Shown here in pieces: positions 33,013-42,140 of a stretch of DNA of 64,000 bases (within the stretch, counting starts at the first letter, position 1; each line of letters opens with the position of its first letter). The notes under the pieces are model-generated. The model was not told the DNA's origin. It was given only the letters and a program-made list of their open reading frames with translations, and did no database searches. The DNA lies in assembly GCF_002165135.1 (NCBI RefSeq), contig NZ_NFZQ01000002.1:372001-436000 (forward strand), read 5' to 3'. The stretch comes from Pseudomonas sp. SID14000. GTDB lineage: Bacteria; Pseudomonadota; Gammaproteobacteria; Pseudomonadales; Pseudomonadaceae. A program made the position numbers and the translations under genes.

Positions 33013-33112
33013 ACTGGCCTCTTCGCGGGTAAACCCGCTCCCACAGGTACTCCACGGAACCTGAGAACTGTGGGGGATCTGTGGGAGCGGGTTTACCCGC
33101 GAAGAGGCCGGC
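33013..33112. repeat. REP pair (CCTCTTCGCGGGTAAACCCG family)
   Basis: Two inverted copies of GTGGGAGCGGGTTTACCCGC about 40 bp apart, with CCTCTTCGCGGG ends. The same family is at 38914-38999. Confidence 0.85.
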
Positions 33113-33118
33113 ACAGGC

Positions 33119-33988
33119 TTACAGCCCTTCCTCCACCATCTGCAGGAAGGTCGCCACCACTCGCCGCGTGCGCTGTTCACTCAGGCACACCAGTGTCTCG
33201 GTCAGGTGTCGCTGGCAATCGACGATCGGCAACGCACACACCCGCGCATCCGCACCAAACTCCGCCGCCGACACCACCCCTACACCAATCCCCACCACCA
33301 CCGCTTCCCGCGCCGCTTCCCGGCCTTCCACCTGGATCGCCGGGCGAACCCGCAGCCCGGCCCGTTGCATCTCTTCTTCCAGCGTCTGCCGCGTCACCGA
33401 ACCGGGCTCGCGCAGTACCAGCGGCATGTCGTCCAGGTCCGCCAGGCTGATCGAGCCGCGGCTGGCCCATGGGTGCTGGTGGGAAACGAACGCCACCATC
33501 GGGTCGCGGCGTAGCGGCAGGCAGTGCAGCCGCTCATCGTCAACGTCCCGCCCCAGCAGGGCCAGGTCGGCCTGGTAGCTGAACAGCCGGGCCAGCGACT
33601 CGTCGGTGTTGCCGGTCTCGATCTTCACCTGGATGCCCGGGTAGCGCTGGCAGAAGCGGGCGATCTGCGGCAGTACATGCACCGGCGCATCCACCGCCAG
33701 TACCAGGCTGCCGGTGTGCAGCGCACGCGAATCCTGCAGCAGTTCATGGGCTTCGGCCTCGCAGGCGAACAGACGCTGGCTGATGCCCAGCAGGCGCTCG
33801 CCGAGGTCGGTGAGCTGCACTGAGCGCTTGTTGCGGTGGAACAGCAACACGCCGAAGCGTTCCTCCAGTTTGCGCACCTGGTCCGACACCGCGGGCTGGG
33901 TAAGAAACAGCTTTTCGGCAGCGCGGGTAAAGCTGCCGTGCACCGCCACGGCATGGAAGGCCTTGAGTTGTGCGTGGGAAACCGACAT
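33119..33988 (-). CDS. LysR-type regulator, aminophosphonate-associated type
   Basis: 289 residues from ATG 33988, with GAGG upstream (GTG 33994 is the alternative). HTH about 3-61 (LKAFHAVAVHGSFTRAA, LTQPAVSDQVRKLEERFGV) resembles the LysR subgroup found with 2-aminoethylphosphonate catabolism genes. It is divergent from the GlpT-like transporter and FAD oxidoreductase genes and most likely controls them. The operator candidate at 34029-34047 lies in the shared promoter. Confidence 0.87.
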   Translation of the reverse strand: MSVSHAQLKAFHAVAVHGSFTRAAEKLFLTQPAVSDQVRKLEERFGVLLFHRNKRSVQLTDLGERLLGISQRLFACEAEAHELLQDSRALHTGSLVLAVDAPVHVLPQIARFCQRYPGIQVKIETGNTDESLARLFSYQADLALLGRDVDDERLHCLPLRRDPMVAFVSHQHPWASRGSISLADLDDMPLVLREPGSVTRQTLEEEMQRAGLRVRPAIQVEGREAAREAVVVGIGVGVVSAAEFGADARVCALPIVDCQRHLTETLVCLSEQRTRRVVATFLQMVEEGL

Positions 33989-34028
33989 GGCCACCTCAGT
34001 AACAAGCTGAGCTTATGTGTGAAATACG

Positions 34029-34047
34029 ATAAATCGATTTTATTTAT
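34029..34047. promoter_or_regulatory. Candidate LysR operator
   Basis: Imperfect palindrome ATAAATCGATTTTATTTAT (ATAAA / TTTAT arms) 41 bp upstream of the LysR start and in the divergent promoter region of the transporter. Confidence 0.45.
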
Positions 34048-34231
34048 CTTAGCGCAACTGTTTCCATGCATGTCAGCCCGACGCTGGCACCACAAGTACC
34101 GCCAGGGCCATGGCACCCACACGGCGCCATCTGACCGGATGACAGCCTCGTCATCGCTGTGCGTAACACAAGAACAAGACAGGCGTTTCTTCACATTCTG
34201 CCGGCACACTTGAGCAAGAGGTCAGACTTAC

Positions 34232-35548
34232 ATGAATCACTCCCTAGCCGCGTTCAAACGCTGGCGCATCCAGATTTTCGCCATTACCTGGCTGGCTTAC
34301 GCCGCCTTCTACTTCACCCGCAAAGCCTTCTCGGTGGCCAAGCTGGGCATCGGTGAAGACCCCGACTTCATGCTCGACAAGGCCGCCATGGCCAACCTCG
34401 ACGCCATCTACCTGGCCGCCTACGCCGTGGGCCAGTTCACCTGGGGTATGCTTGCCGACCGCTTCGGCCCGCGCGTGGTGGTGCTCGGCGGCCTGCTGAT
34501 TTCTGCTGCTGCTGCGGTGGTGATGGGCAGCTACGCCACGTTCCCGATCTTCGCCACCTGCATGCTCGTGCAGGGCCTGGCGCAGTCCACCGGTTGGGCC
34601 GGGTTGTGCAAGAACATCGGCAGTTTCTTCCCCGCTTCGCAGCGTGGGCGGGTGCTGGGCCTCTGGAGCTCCTGCTATGCCTTCGGCGGTCTGGTGGCCT
34701 CGCCGTTCGCCGGCTGGTGGGCCTATACCCTGGTCGGTAGCTGGCACGCGGCGTTCTTCTCCAGTGCCGCAGTGGTGGCGCTGGTGGCCGTGCTGTTCTT
34801 CTTCCTGCAACGCAACAAGCCTGAAGACGTCGGCCTGCCGGCGGTGGAGCCCGAGCCGCAAAGCATGGCCCCGGCCAGCAACCTGTGCAGCGTGTGGGCG
34901 CCGCTGAAAGAGATCCTGCGCAACCGCACGGTGCTGACCCTGGGGCTGGCGTACTTCCTGTTGAAGCCTGCGCGCTACGCCATCCTGCTGTGGGGGCCGG
35001 TGATCGTCTTCGAGCAGATGCCCTCGGTGGGTAAGGTAGGTGCAGCGATTATCCCGACAGCCTTCGAACTGGCCGGGCTGCTCGGCCCAATCATCATCGG
35101 CCTGGCCTCTGACAAGCTGTTTGGCGCCCGGCGCATGCCGGCCTGTGTCATCAGCCTGCTGCTGCTTACCGTGGCCCTGGCAGTGTTCATGGCGGCCATG
35201 CACACCGGCAGCGTGATCCTGGTAGTGGGCCTGCTGTTCGTCATGGGCCTGACCTTGTATGGGCCGGACTCGATGATCAGCGGCGCTGCGGCCATCGACT
35301 TCGGCACCGCCAAGGCCGGTGCCACCGCGGCTGGCTTCGTCAACGGCTGTGGCTCGGTGGGGGCGGTGCTGGGCGGGCTGCTGCCGGGGTACTTCGATGG
35401 GGTCACGGTGTTCATCGTGTTCGCCGGCTGCGCGCTGTTCTCGGCGCTGGTGCTGCTGCCGCACTGGAACAGCCGCCCGGCCAGCGCTGCGCAAAGCACC
35501 GACGTGGCACCGAATACCAGCATGGCAATCAAGCCACTGCGTACCTGA
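34232..35548 (+). CDS. MFS transporter, organophosphate:phosphate antiporter-like (GlpT/UhpT/PgtP)
   Basis: 438 residues with 12 predicted helices. The N-terminal YAAFYFTRKAFSVAKLGIGE segment and WGMLADRFGPR loop are characteristic of the OPA family; LLKPARYAILLWGPVIVFE matches its helix 7. ATG 34232 has GAGGT upstream. It is followed after 15 bp by the FAD oxidoreductase, forming an operon under the divergent LysR. The known family substrates are phosphorylated C3/C6 compounds; given the neighbours an amino- or alkyl-phosphonate is a reasonable guess. Confidence 0.88.
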   Translation: MNHSLAAFKRWRIQIFAITWLAYAAFYFTRKAFSVAKLGIGEDPDFMLDKAAMANLDAIYLAAYAVGQFTWGMLADRFGPRVVVLGGLLISAAAAVVMGSYATFPIFATCMLVQGLAQSTGWAGLCKNIGSFFPASQRGRVLGLWSSCYAFGGLVASPFAGWWAYTLVGSWHAAFFSSAAVVALVAVLFFFLQRNKPEDVGLPAVEPEPQSMAPASNLCSVWAPLKEILRNRTVLTLGLAYFLLKPARYAILLWGPVIVFEQMPSVGKVGAAIIPTAFELAGLLGPIIIGLASDKLFGARRMPACVISLLLLTVALAVFMAAMHTGSVILVVGLLFVMGLTLYGPDSMISGAAAIDFGTAKAGATAAGFVNGCGSVGAVLGGLLPGYFDGVTVFIVFAGCALFSALVLLPHWNSRPASAAQSTDVAPNTSMAIKPLRT

Positions 35549-35563
35549 AAGGAAAGCAAGCGA

Positions 35564-36955
35564 ATGAGACCCTTCTGGCTGCAACAGGCCCTGGATTCGG
35601 CGCAAGAGGCGGTGTGCCCGCCGCTACAAGGCGATGCCCGTTGCGATGTGTGCATCGTCGGCGGCGGCTACACCGGCCTGTGGACCGCACTGATGCTCAA
35701 GGAGGCGGTGCCGGCCCTGGATATCGTACTGATCGAGGCCGATATCTGCGGTGCCGGTGCCAGTGGTCGCAATGGTGGCTGCGCGTTGTCCTGGTCGGCC
35801 AAGTACTTCACCCTCGAGCGGCTGTTCGGGGTGGCCGAGGCGGTGCGCCTGGTGCGTGAATCGGAGCGCAGCATCGGTGAAATCGGTGCGTTCTGCGCGG
35901 CCAATGGCATCGACTGCGACTACCGCCTGGACGGCACGCTGTACACCGCCACCAACGCCGCCCAGGTCGGCGCCACCGACGCGGTGATCGCTGCGCTGGA
36001 GCACAAGGGAATCAATTCGTTTCGCCGCCTGCCGCTACAGCAGGTGCAGCGCCTGGCAGGTTCGGCGCGGCATCTGGAAGGCTGGTTCTCGCCGGCCGCG
36101 GCCACTGTGCAACCCGGCAAGCTGGTGCGCGGCCTGCGCCGGGTGGCCTTGCAGCGCGGCGTGCGCATCCATGAGGGCTCCGCCATGACCGGCCTGGAGC
36201 ACGGCGCCCAGGTGCAGGTGCGCACGGCCCATGGCACGGTACGCGCCGACCGCGTGGTCTTGGGCCTGAATGCCTGGATGGCGCGGGCTTTCCCGCAGTT
36301 CGAGCGCAGCGTGGCGATTGTTTCCAGCGACATGGTGATCACCGAACCTTGCCCCGAACTGCTGCACCAGGTCGGCCTCGACAGTGGCATCAGCGTGCTC
36401 GATTCGCGGATTTTCGTGCATTACTACCACAACACCTCCGATGGTCGGCTGATGCTCGGCAAGGGCGGCAATACCTTCGCCTATGGCGGGCGCATGTTGC
36501 CGGTGTTCGACCAACCGTCGCCGTACCAGCCACTACTGCGCGAAAGCCTGGGCGGTTTTTTCCCGGCGCTGGCCGAGGTGCCATTGGCGGCCAGCTGGAA
36601 CGGGCCGTCCGATCGCTCGGTCACCGGTTTGCCGTTCTTTGGCCGGCTGGACGGGCAGGGCAACGTGTTCTACGGCTTTGGTTACTCCGGCAGCGGCGTT
36701 GGGCCGTGCCACATGGGCGGGCAGATTCTGTCGTCGCTGGCATTGGGGCTGGACAACCCATGGACCCGTTCGCCGCTGGTCAAGGGGCCGCTGGGGCTGT
36801 TTCCGCCCGAGCCGATCCGCTACCTGGGCTCGCTGATGGTGCGCAATGCCATCCGCCGCAAGGAGCGGGCCGAGGACCGTGGGCTGCGGCCGCGGAGGCT
36901 GGATGTGCGCCTGGCGCGGTTTGCCGCGGCGGCGGGCAAAGCCGATAAAGGCTGA
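35564..36955 (+). CDS. FAD-dependent oxidoreductase, putative aminophosphonate oxidase type
   Basis: 463 residues of the DAO/glycine oxidase fold. The dinucleotide-binding motif VCIVGGGYTGLWTALMLKEA lies near 27-46, followed by the second glycine-rich ICGAGASGRNGGCALSWS (about 63-80). C-terminal FAD contacts are in VFYGFGYSGSGVGPCHMGGQ (about 369-388). The overall sequence resembles proteins annotated near 2-aminoethylphosphonate genes as putative aminophosphonate oxidoreductases. Expected reaction: oxidative removal of an amine, giving an aldehyde plus hydrogen peroxide or reduced acceptor. No phosphonatase (PhnX) or PhnW gene is nearby, so the pathway here is incomplete or different. Confidence 0.85.
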   Translation: MRPFWLQQALDSAQEAVCPPLQGDARCDVCIVGGGYTGLWTALMLKEAVPALDIVLIEADICGAGASGRNGGCALSWSAKYFTLERLFGVAEAVRLVRESERSIGEIGAFCAANGIDCDYRLDGTLYTATNAAQVGATDAVIAALEHKGINSFRRLPLQQVQRLAGSARHLEGWFSPAAATVQPGKLVRGLRRVALQRGVRIHEGSAMTGLEHGAQVQVRTAHGTVRADRVVLGLNAWMARAFPQFERSVAIVSSDMVITEPCPELLHQVGLDSGISVLDSRIFVHYYHNTSDGRLMLGKGGNTFAYGGRMLPVFDQPSPYQPLLRESLGGFFPALAEVPLAASWNGPSDRSVTGLPFFGRLDGQGNVFYGFGYSGSGVGPCHMGGQILSSLALGLDNPWTRSPLVKGPLGLFPPEPIRYLGSLMVRNAIRRKERAEDRGLRPRRLDVRLARFAAAAGKADKG

Positions 36956-37052
36956 TGAGATTTCTTGTCGAACACCGGCCAGAGGGCGTATAAACTGCAC
37001 CCACTTTTGGCCGGTCGCTTCCTGAACCGGCCGCTGAAACAAGAGAGTCGAC

Positions 37053-37763
37053 ATGGGCGCACAGTGGAAAGCCAAACATAAAGAAGCCGCGGCCAACGCC
37101 AAAGGCAAGATCATGGGCAAGCTGTCCAAAGAGATCCAGATCGCCGCCAAGTCCGGCGCCGACCCGGACATGAACCCACGCCTGCGCCTGGCCATCGAGC
37201 AGGCCAAGAAGGCCTCGATGACCCGCGAGACCCTGGAGCGCGCAATCCGCAAGGGCGCGGGCCTGGACGGCGATGCCGTGCAGTACTCGGCGGTAAGCTA
37301 CGAAGGTTTCGCCCCGCACCAGGTACCGCTGATCGTCGAGTGCCTGACTGACAACGTCAACCGCACCGTCGCACAAATCCGCGTGCTGTTCCGCAAGGGC
37401 CAGCTGGGCGCCAGCGGTTCGGTGGCCTGGGACTTCAACCATGTCGGCCTGATCGAAGCCACCCCGAACGGCGACGCCGACCCGGAAATGGCGGCCATCG
37501 AAGCCGGTGCCCAGGACTTCGAGGAAGGTGACGAAGAGGGGTCGACCCTGTTCATCACCGACACCACCGACCTGGACGCGGTGCAGAAGGCCCTGCCGGA
37601 GCATGGCTTTACCGTGACTTCGGCGAAGATCGGCTACACCCCGAAAAACCCGGTGAGCGCGGCCAGCCTGAGTGCTGAAGCGCTGGCCGAGGTAGAAGCG
37701 TTCCTCGAGGCGATCGACGAGAACGATGACGTGCAGAACGTTTACGTTGGTCTGACTGACTGA
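37053..37763 (+). CDS. YebC/PmpR (TACO1) family protein
   Basis: 236 residues. N-terminal helical [20 protein letters not shown], then [20 protein letters not shown] and [20 protein letters not shown], followed by the [10 protein letters not shown] core and the ferredoxin-like [11 protein letters not shown]-terminus, all diagnostic of the family. Its start differs from classical YebC (MAGHSKW), as in the second, YeeN-like paralogue found in Pseudomonas. The family was described as DNA-binding regulators such as PmpR and more recently as ribosome-associated factors relieving stalling. ATG 37053 has AGAGAG upstream. Confidence 0.92.
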   Translation: MGAQWKAKHKEAAANAKGKIMGKLSKEIQIAAKSGADPDMNPRLRLAIEQAKKASMTRETLERAIRKGAGLDGDAVQYSAVSYEGFAPHQVPLIVECLTDNVNRTVAQIRVLFRKGQLGASGSVAWDFNHVGLIEATPNGDADPEMAAIEAGAQDFEEGDEEGSTLFITDTTDLDAVQKALPEHGFTVTSAKIGYTPKNPVSAASLSAEALAEVEAFLEAIDENDDVQNVYVGLTD

Positions 37764-37775
37764 TCTGCGTGTCTG

Positions 37776-37870
37776 GGGCCGCTTTGCGGCCCATAGCGAC
37801 ATCAGGCCGCACCCACAGGGGAACGCATGACCCATGTGGGAGCGGCCTTGTGTCGCGAAACGAGGGCAAA
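37776..37870. repeat. Hairpin plus REP pair after the YebC gene
   Basis: A GGGCCGC-TTT-GCGGCCC hairpin (37776-37792, no T-tract) is followed by inverted REP sequences of the GGCCTTGTGTCGCGA family (37796-37870). Confidence 0.65.
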
Positions 37871-37901
37871 GCCCTCGCCAGCGGTCTGGAGCCGAACCTC
37901 G

Positions 37902-38846
37902 ATGAACCCCGCTTTCGCCTCCCTCAGCCTCGCCCACCTGCGCACCCTCGACCACCTGCTGCAGCTGAAGAACCTCAGCCACGCCGCCGAGCGCCTGGGC
38001 GTCAGCCAGTCTGCCCTTAGCCGCCAGCTGGCCAACCTGCGCGAAGCCTTCGACGACCCGTTGCTGGTGCGCCAGGGCCGCGGTTACGTGCTCAGCGAAC
38101 ACGCCGAAGCCCTGGTCGAACCCTTGCGCCAGGTCCTCGAAGAGCTGCATGCCCTGCGCCAGCCTGCAGTATTCGACCCGGCGCGTTGCGAGCGGCGCTT
38201 CTGCCTGGCCGCGTCAGACTATGTGGCCGAGCACATGCTGCCGTTGCTGGTGGCCGCGCTGGAGCGCGAAGCGCCGGGCGTATCGCTGGAGTACCGCACC
38301 TGGCAGGCCGGCCAGTACGCCTTGCTGGCCAGCGGCGAGATCGACCTGGCCACCACCTTGTTCGACGAGTCGCCACCTAACCTGCACGGGCGCCTGTTGG
38401 GCGAGGACCGCGCGGTGTGCCTGATGCGCCATGACCACCCGCTGGCCGCCCACGGCGCGCTCAGCCAGGCTGACTACCTGGCGCACAAGCATGTGCGTAT
38501 TTCCGGCGGTGGCGACAAGGACAGCTTCATCGACCGCCACCTGCGCGCCCAGGGCCTGCAACGGCGGGTCAGCCTGGAAGTGCCATTCTTCTCCGCCACC
38601 GTGCAGGTGATCGCCAACAGCCAGGCGCTGGCTACTGTCCCCGAGCATATTGCCCGGCAGCTGTGCCGCTTGAATGACCTGGCCTGGCGGCCGCTGGGCT
38701 TCATCGACCACAGCCAGCGCTACTGGGTGGTATGGCACCAGCGCCTGCAGGCCTCGGCCGAGCACCGCTGGTTGCGCAACCGGGTGTTCGAGTTGTGGCG
38801 CCGGTCGCAGTTCGGCGTGCAGGGCGGGCATGCGGGTTTGCCATAG
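37902..38846 (+). CDS. LysR-type transcriptional regulator
   Basis: 314 residues from ATG 37902; the frame extends upstream into the REP without an RBS. HTH about 6-65 (LAHLRTLDHLLQLKNLSHAA, LGVSQSALSRQLANLREAF), an NodD/NahR-like arrangement with the longer LREAFDDPLLVRQGRGYVLS motif. The effector domain has FCLAASDYVAEHMLPLLVAA. It precedes the L-DOPA decarboxylase gene on the same strand (181 bp with a REPIN between) and is its probable regulator. Confidence 0.88.
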   Translation: MNPAFASLSLAHLRTLDHLLQLKNLSHAAERLGVSQSALSRQLANLREAFDDPLLVRQGRGYVLSEHAEALVEPLRQVLEELHALRQPAVFDPARCERRFCLAASDYVAEHMLPLLVAALEREAPGVSLEYRTWQAGQYALLASGEIDLATTLFDESPPNLHGRLLGEDRAVCLMRHDHPLAAHGALSQADYLAHKHVRISGGGDKDSFIDRHLRAQGLQRRVSLEVPFFSATVQVIANSQALATVPEHIARQLCRLNDLAWRPLGFIDHSQRYWVVWHQRLQASAEHRWLRNRVFELWRRSQFGVQGGHAGLP

Positions 38847-38913
38847 CAGCTATGCGCGAAGCGGGGTTATTCACTTTGGGATAGCTGCCTAGACTGGGGG
38901 CAATGTGTTGCCT

Positions 38914-38999
38914 GTACCGACCTCTTCGCGGGTAAACCCGCTCCCACAAGCGATGCCATACCTGTGGGAGCGGGTTTACCCGCGAAGAGGCCAGTGCAG
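38914..38999. repeat. REP pair upstream of ddc
   Basis: Inverted GTGGGAGCGGGTTTACCCGC copies with CCTCTTCGCGGG ends, about 20 bp apart; same family as 33013-33112. Confidence 0.85.
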
Positions 39000-39027
39000 G
39001 TAGCGAACAACCCACAGGAGACCTCAG

Positions 39028-40440
39028 GTGACCCCCGAACAATTCCGCCAGTACGGCCACCAACTGATCGACCTGATCGCCGACTACCGCCAAACCGTCG
39101 GCGAGCGTCCGGTCATGGCCCAGGTCGAGCCCGGCTACCTCAAGGCCGCCTTGCCCGCACAGGCCCCTCAGCAAGGCGAGCCTTTCGCAACGATCCTCGA
39201 CGACGTCAGCCAGTTGGTCATGCCCGGCCTGTCCCATTGGCAGCACCCGGACTTCTACGGCTACTTCCCCTCCAACGGCACCCTGTCCTCGGTACTGGGT
39301 GACTTCCTCAGCACCGGCCTGGGCGTGCTGGGCCTGTCGTGGCAGTCCAGCCCGGCCCTGAGTGAACTGGAGGAAACCACCCTCGACTGGCTGCGCCAGC
39401 TGCTTGGCCTGTCTGATCAATGGAGCGGGGTGATCCAGGACACCGCCTCCACCAGCACCTTGGTGGCCCTGATCTGTGCCCGGGAGCGCGCCAGCGACTA
39501 CGCATTGGTGCGCGGCGGCCTGCAAGCCCAGGCCAGGCCGCTGATCGTCTATGTCAGCGCCCATGCCCACAGCTCGGTGGACAAAGCCGCACTGTTGGCC
39601 GGTTTTGGCCGCGACAACATCCGCCTGATCCCGACCGACGAACGCTACGCTCTGCGCCCGGAAGCACTGCAGGCGGCGATCGAGCAGGACCTGGCCGCCG
39701 GCAACCAGCCCTGCGCCGTGGTCGCGACCACCGGCACCACCGCCACAACGGCCCTGGACCCGCTGCGTCCGATCGGCGAAATCGCCCAGGCCCATGGCTT
39801 GTGGCTGCATGTGGACTCGGCCATGGCCGGCTCGGCGATGATCCTGCCTGAATGCCGTTGGATGTGGGACGGTATCGAGCTCGCCGATTCGCTGGTGGTC
39901 AATGCGCACAAGTGGCTGGGCGTGGCTTTCGATTGCTCGATCTACTACGTGCGTGACCCACAGCACCTGATCCGGGTGATGAGCACCAACCCCAGCTACC
40001 TGCAGTCGGCGGTGGACAGCGAGGTGAAGAACCTGCGTGACTGGGGTATCCCGCTGGGCCGCCGGTTCCGCGCGTTGAAGCTGTGGTTCATGCTGCGCAG
40101 CGAGGGCGTTGAAGCGTTGCAGGCACGGCTGCGGCGTGACCTGGACAATGCCCAATGGCTGGCCGGGCAGGTTGTGGCGGCTGGGCAGTGGGAGGTGCTG
40201 GCACCGGTGCAGTTGCAGACGTTGTGTATTCGCCATCGGCCGGCTGGGCTTGAAGGGGAGGCGCTGGATGCGCATACCAAGGGGTGGGCCGAGCGGCTGA
40301 ATGCGTCCGGGGAGGCTTATGTGACGCCGGCGACGCTGGAGGGGCGGTGGATGGTGCGGGTGTCGATCGGGGCGTTGCCGACCGAGCGGGGGGATGTCGA
40401 GAGGCTTTGGCAGCGCCTGCAGGAAGTGGTCAAGGGCTGA
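39028..40440 (+). CDS. ddc: Pyridoxal-dependent aromatic amino acid (L-DOPA) decarboxylase
   Basis: 470 residues from GTG 39028, which has AGGAG 8 bases upstream. Group II PLP decarboxylase converting an aromatic L-amino acid to its amine. Conserved segments: SHWQHPDFYGYFPSNGTLSS (about 70-89), SSPALSELEE, ATTGTTATTALDPLRPIG, the HVDSAMAGSA Asp, and the PLP lysine K295 in VVNAHKWLGVAFDCS. The gene order LysR - ddc - MHS transporter - QuiC matches, from memory, the P. putida locus whose product was shown to be a highly specific L-DOPA decarboxylase. A GC hairpin follows. Confidence 0.92.
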   Translation: MTPEQFRQYGHQLIDLIADYRQTVGERPVMAQVEPGYLKAALPAQAPQQGEPFATILDDVSQLVMPGLSHWQHPDFYGYFPSNGTLSSVLGDFLSTGLGVLGLSWQSSPALSELEETTLDWLRQLLGLSDQWSGVIQDTASTSTLVALICARERASDYALVRGGLQAQARPLIVYVSAHAHSSVDKAALLAGFGRDNIRLIPTDERYALRPEALQAAIEQDLAAGNQPCAVVATTGTTATTALDPLRPIGEIAQAHGLWLHVDSAMAGSAMILPECRWMWDGIELADSLVVNAHKWLGVAFDCSIYYVRDPQHLIRVMSTNPSYLQSAVDSEVKNLRDWGIPLGRRFRALKLWFMLRSEGVEALQARLRRDLDNAQWLAGQVVAAGQWEVLAPVQLQTLCIRHRPAGLEGEALDAHTKGWAERLNASGEAYVTPATLEGRWMVRVSIGALPTERGDVERLWQRLQEVVKG

Positions 40441-40449
40441 AATTGCCGA

Positions 40450-40466
40450 GGGCCGCGTTGCGGCCC
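40450..40466. terminator. GC hairpin between convergent ddc and transporter genes
   Basis: Perfect GGGCCGC-GTT-GCGGCCC hairpin 9 bp after ddc and 11 bp after the opposing stop; no T-tract on either strand, so a weak or Rho-assisted bidirectional terminator. Confidence 0.5.
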
Positions 40467-40477
40467 CCGACAACCTG

Positions 40478-41851
40478 TCAGTGGCTCACTGCCTGCAAGC
40501 TACCTTTGCGGCTAGCCTCGTAAGCCTCTTTCTCCATTGGCTTGGCCTGCGGGTTACCCAGGTCTTCCATCGTCAGGCGATGGGTTTCCGGGGCAATGTA
40601 GGCCGCCAGGGCACACATGCAGGTGATGAAGAACGCCAGGCCACCGACCACCAGCGGGATGTTGTCCGAGCCGGGCGGGGCAACCAGGGCGAACAGCGCT
40701 GGCAGCATGGCGGTCAGCATGGTGCCGATGTTCTGGGCGATGGCCATGGCCGAAACGCGATAGCGGGTGTGGAACAGCTCTGGGTAGAAGCTGGGGAATA
40801 CCGCGTTATAACCCTGGTAGACCATGCCCCACATGACGATCGACGAGGCGAACGCCAGCGGTACGTTCTGGATGCTGATCGCATACAGGTAGAGGAAGGC
40901 CAGCAGGCCCGAGCCCAGGCAACCGGCGATCATGGTCGGGCGACGGCCGATCTTGTCGGACAGGTTGCCGACAAACGGAATCACCAGCACCGCAACGATG
41001 TTGCCGACTACCGGAATCCACAGGTACACGCTCTTGTCGAAGCCGATGCCATAGGCCGGCTGTACCGCGTAGGCCGCACCGAAGATGGTGGCCACCACCG
41101 GGATCACGTTCATCAAGGCCATGAACATCACCAGCACCATGTGCTTCCAGCTGTGGCGGAAGGCCTCGCTGATCGGCGATTTGGCAACTTTGTCCTGCTT
41201 CTCTTCCTTCACGAATGCCGGGGTTTCGTGCACTTCCTTACGGATGATGAAACCGGCAATCAGCACAATGGCGCTCATCAGGAATGGAATGCGCCAGCCC
41301 CAGTCGTTGAAGGCTTCGCTGGGCATGAAGTAGGCCAGTGGCAGGAACACGGCCGCCGCCAGTACCTGGCCAGCCTGTACGCCTTGCAGGGTGAAGCTGG
41401 CGTAGTAGCCCCGTCGACCGAATGGCGCATGTTCCATGATCATCGAACTGGCACCGGAGATTTCCCCGGCCACGGCAAAGCCCTGGACCAGCCGCAGCAC
41501 CACCAGCAAGGCCGGGGCGAGCAGGCCGATATCGTGGTAGGTAGGCAGCAGGCCTACGGCCATGGTCGACAGGCCCATCAGGAACATGCACAGCAGCAGT
41601 ACGTTCTTGCGGCCGCGGGTGTCACCCCAGTGGCCCAGCACGAAGGCGCCGAACGGGCGCGCCAGGTAACCCACGCCGTAGGTGGCCAGCGAGGCAATGA
41701 TGGCCATTTTCGGGTCGGTGTTAGGGAAGAAGATCTGCGGGAAAATCAGCGCAGCGGCCTGGGCGTAGATGAAGAAGTCGTAGTACTCGAGTGCCGAGCC
41801 TATCCATCCACTGGCGGTCGCTTTCTTGGCTTGAGAGCTGGAGTGAGCCAT
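40478..41851 (-). CDS. MFS transporter, metabolite:H+ symporter (MHS/ShiA-like) family
   Basis: 457 residues, 12 helices, ATG 41851 with GGAGA upstream. SALEYYDFFIYAQAAALIFP, ATYGVGYLARPFGAFVLGHW, GDTRGRKNVL and RLVQGFAVAGEISGASSMIM are classic MHS signatures shared with ShiA and KgtP. Divergent from quiC with a PcaR-like box between them, which favours uptake of quinate, shikimate, 3-dehydroshikimate or protocatechuate-type acids. The substrate is inferred from this context only. Confidence 0.9.
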   Translation of the reverse strand: MAHSSSQAKKATASGWIGSALEYYDFFIYAQAAALIFPQIFFPNTDPKMAIIASLATYGVGYLARPFGAFVLGHWGDTRGRKNVLLLCMFLMGLSTMAVGLLPTYHDIGLLAPALLVVLRLVQGFAVAGEISGASSMIMEHAPFGRRGYYASFTLQGVQAGQVLAAAVFLPLAYFMPSEAFNDWGWRIPFLMSAIVLIAGFIIRKEVHETPAFVKEEKQDKVAKSPISEAFRHSWKHMVLVMFMALMNVIPVVATIFGAAYAVQPAYGIGFDKSVYLWIPVVGNIVAVLVIPFVGNLSDKIGRRPTMIAGCLGSGLLAFLYLYAISIQNVPLAFASSIVMWGMVYQGYNAVFPSFYPELFHTRYRVSAMAIAQNIGTMLTAMLPALFALVAPPGSDNIPLVVGGLAFFITCMCALAAYIAPETHRLTMEDLGNPQAKPMEKEAYEASRKGSLQAVSH

Positions 41852-41991
41852 CGTTGTCTCCGTTGTTATTGTTGTTAGCGCAGGTTCCGCCGGAGGTTAG
41901 CCAAGGCAGGAGGCAATGGGTCGGTGTGCCTGCGTCTGTGGATCATGTTGACCACGGGCCAGCGGACTGGCAATTCGCTAAATCGGGTACT

Positions 41992-42006
41992 GTGCGATAA
42001 TCGAAC
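41992..42006. promoter_or_regulatory. PcaR/IclR-type operator
   Basis: GTGCGATAATCGAAC on the plus strand; its complement GTTCGATTATCGCAC differs at one central position from the 15-bp PcaR site GTTCGATAATCGCAC described for P. putida pca promoters. It lies midway between the divergent transporter (141 bp) and quiC (135 bp) start codons. Other IclR-type regulators bind similar sites. Confidence 0.7.
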
Positions 42007-42140
42007 GAAAAACTAACCATTCCGTACAAAGAGATTGAAGCGTCGACTTTACCTGCGAATAATCGATCGTGCCATAAACTGTGACAGTGGTTTTTTACCT
42101 GTCTGGCACCGTCTCCCTCTAACAACAAGGAACTCCCGCC

